This document shows, piece after piece, positions 63,212 through 64,000 of a stretch of 64,000 nt of DNA. The position numbers were made by a program, and so were the translations under genes. Positions within the stretch are counted from its first letter, which is position 1. Each line of letters starts with the position of its first letter. Where the stretch lies: positions 62,001 through 126,000 of the forward strand of contig JAVXUO010003092.1 in the NCBI GenBank assembly GCA_033065855.1. Direction: 5' to 3'. Origin of the DNA: Escallonia rubra (lineage: Eukaryota > Streptophyta > Magnoliopsida > Escalloniales > Escalloniaceae). The notes under the pieces were generated by a model. It saw nothing but the letters and a program-made list of their open reading frames with translations, was not told the origin of the DNA and ran no database searches.

Positions 63212-64000
63212 GTAAGTTCGACTCCCAATACTTCTGCAATATATCTCCGTTACTTTAGAGAATTCATTACAAACTTGCTAGGTGCAAATATGGTGGCAAG
63301 GAGTCTGTCTGATCAAGAAATATTCACGTGAGAATGTGAGCACCATAAGAAGGGTCCATACTCCCGACATTGTTCAAGCATCATAGTAATAAGATGATCT
63401 TGCATGTTTTTACATGCTTGACGATCCTTGATCTAATACATGGGCCGTTTACTTGTACGGAAGATCACTGGAAACCCGCTTTTGATTAATAGGAATAAGT
63501 TTTCACTAGGGACAGGCTATCAGCTTAGGACTTGGTCTTTCACAAACCAAAACATTAGGTCTTGATGAAGTCACCAGAGAGTTTATTTTTTTGCGAAGGT
63601 AGGGACTCCAAATCAGTGGTATATTATATATTTATATTAGAAGCTGTTGCTTTTGGGTGAGTAAAGAGGGTATTTAAAACAAGAATGAGTTTGAAAAGAA
63701 GTTCAAATTGTCACATGTATACTGTATATAAAACCTTGAGTGTGCTGAGAATCGAGAGAAAGGTGGGAATAGAATAACGTGATAGAATGACAGATCTTGT
63801 CAGAACGCCAAAGAGAGCAGGATTCCTGTGCCAGAGCCATTGCAATAAAATCCTTTACTCCAACATGTTAGTAAAAGATATTAGTTCACTTCTGCTTGCT
63901 TTCTTAGCAAGTTATAGAGTAACTAAAACTAGTTGCAGGATTTTTAAATCCTAGTCACGCTCCCACCGCAGAACCTCTCTCGAATCTCACACCTGCTCCG
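63212..64000 (+). other. Start of intron 20 of the second PDR gene
   Basis: The donor TATATGG|GTAAG follows exon 20. In the first copy the equivalent intron is 1138 bases, so exon 21 is expected beyond the right edge. No match to that exon ([19 protein letters not shown]) was found here, and no other gene is visible. Confidence 0.7.

Overview
This window is nuclear DNA from a flowering plant, most likely a eudicot. Genes are split into many short exons with GT-AG introns. Intergenic DNA is AT-rich with microsatellites and small transposon remnants. The recognisable proteins are plant types: an X8-domain wall protein with a GPI signal, a plant haspin, a membrane receptor-like kinase of the At2g42960/At3g59110 type, and two full-size PDR-type ABCG transporters. 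The species cannot be fixed from the sequence. Gene models were built by hand from splice sites and reading frame; every exon junction given keeps phase unless a lesion is noted.

Layout. 1-341 (+): last coding exon of an unrecognised protein with a hydrophobic C-terminal tail. 1757-3954 (-): 4-exon gene for a 632-aa secreted protein with a GH17-like domain, a Pro/Thr-rich linker, an X8 (CBM43) domain and a GPI signal; the GH17 catalytic glutamates look absent. 6066-14435 (-): 15-exon haspin kinase gene (634 aa), whose 2-kb intron 14 holds a hAT-like non-autonomous element. 14436-24400: about 10 kb without a supported gene, with one MITE copy. 24979-28937 (+): receptor-like kinase (509 aa) with an intron in its 5' leader and a 36-codon upstream ORF. 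28938-36805: repeat-rich intergenic DNA with a 1.2-kb inverted-repeat element, a second copy of the MITE family and several tandem duplications. 36806-50003 (+): a 24-exon PDR transporter copy of the ABCG30/42/43 type, broken by two nonsense codons and one 4-base deletion. 50004-53591: spacer with a Copia/TRIM-type LTR and primer-binding-site remnant. 53592 to the right edge (+): a second PDR copy with matching exon structure, open through exon 20 except for one intron whose expected AG acceptor reads CG; exons 21-24 lie beyond the window.

How the genes relate. The two PDR genes are a tandem duplication: same intron positions and phases, almost all exon lengths equal, similar sequence just before the start codon. 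The upstream copy appears to be a young pseudogene, since all its splice sites survive. The other genes (wall protein, mitotic histone kinase, receptor-like kinase) are functionally unrelated neighbours, as is usual in plants. No wholly new biological system is evident. The best leads are the PDR pair in the course of losing one copy, the GH17-like pseudoenzyme, the inverted-repeat element at 29960-31142, the two-member MITE family and the kinase upstream ORF.
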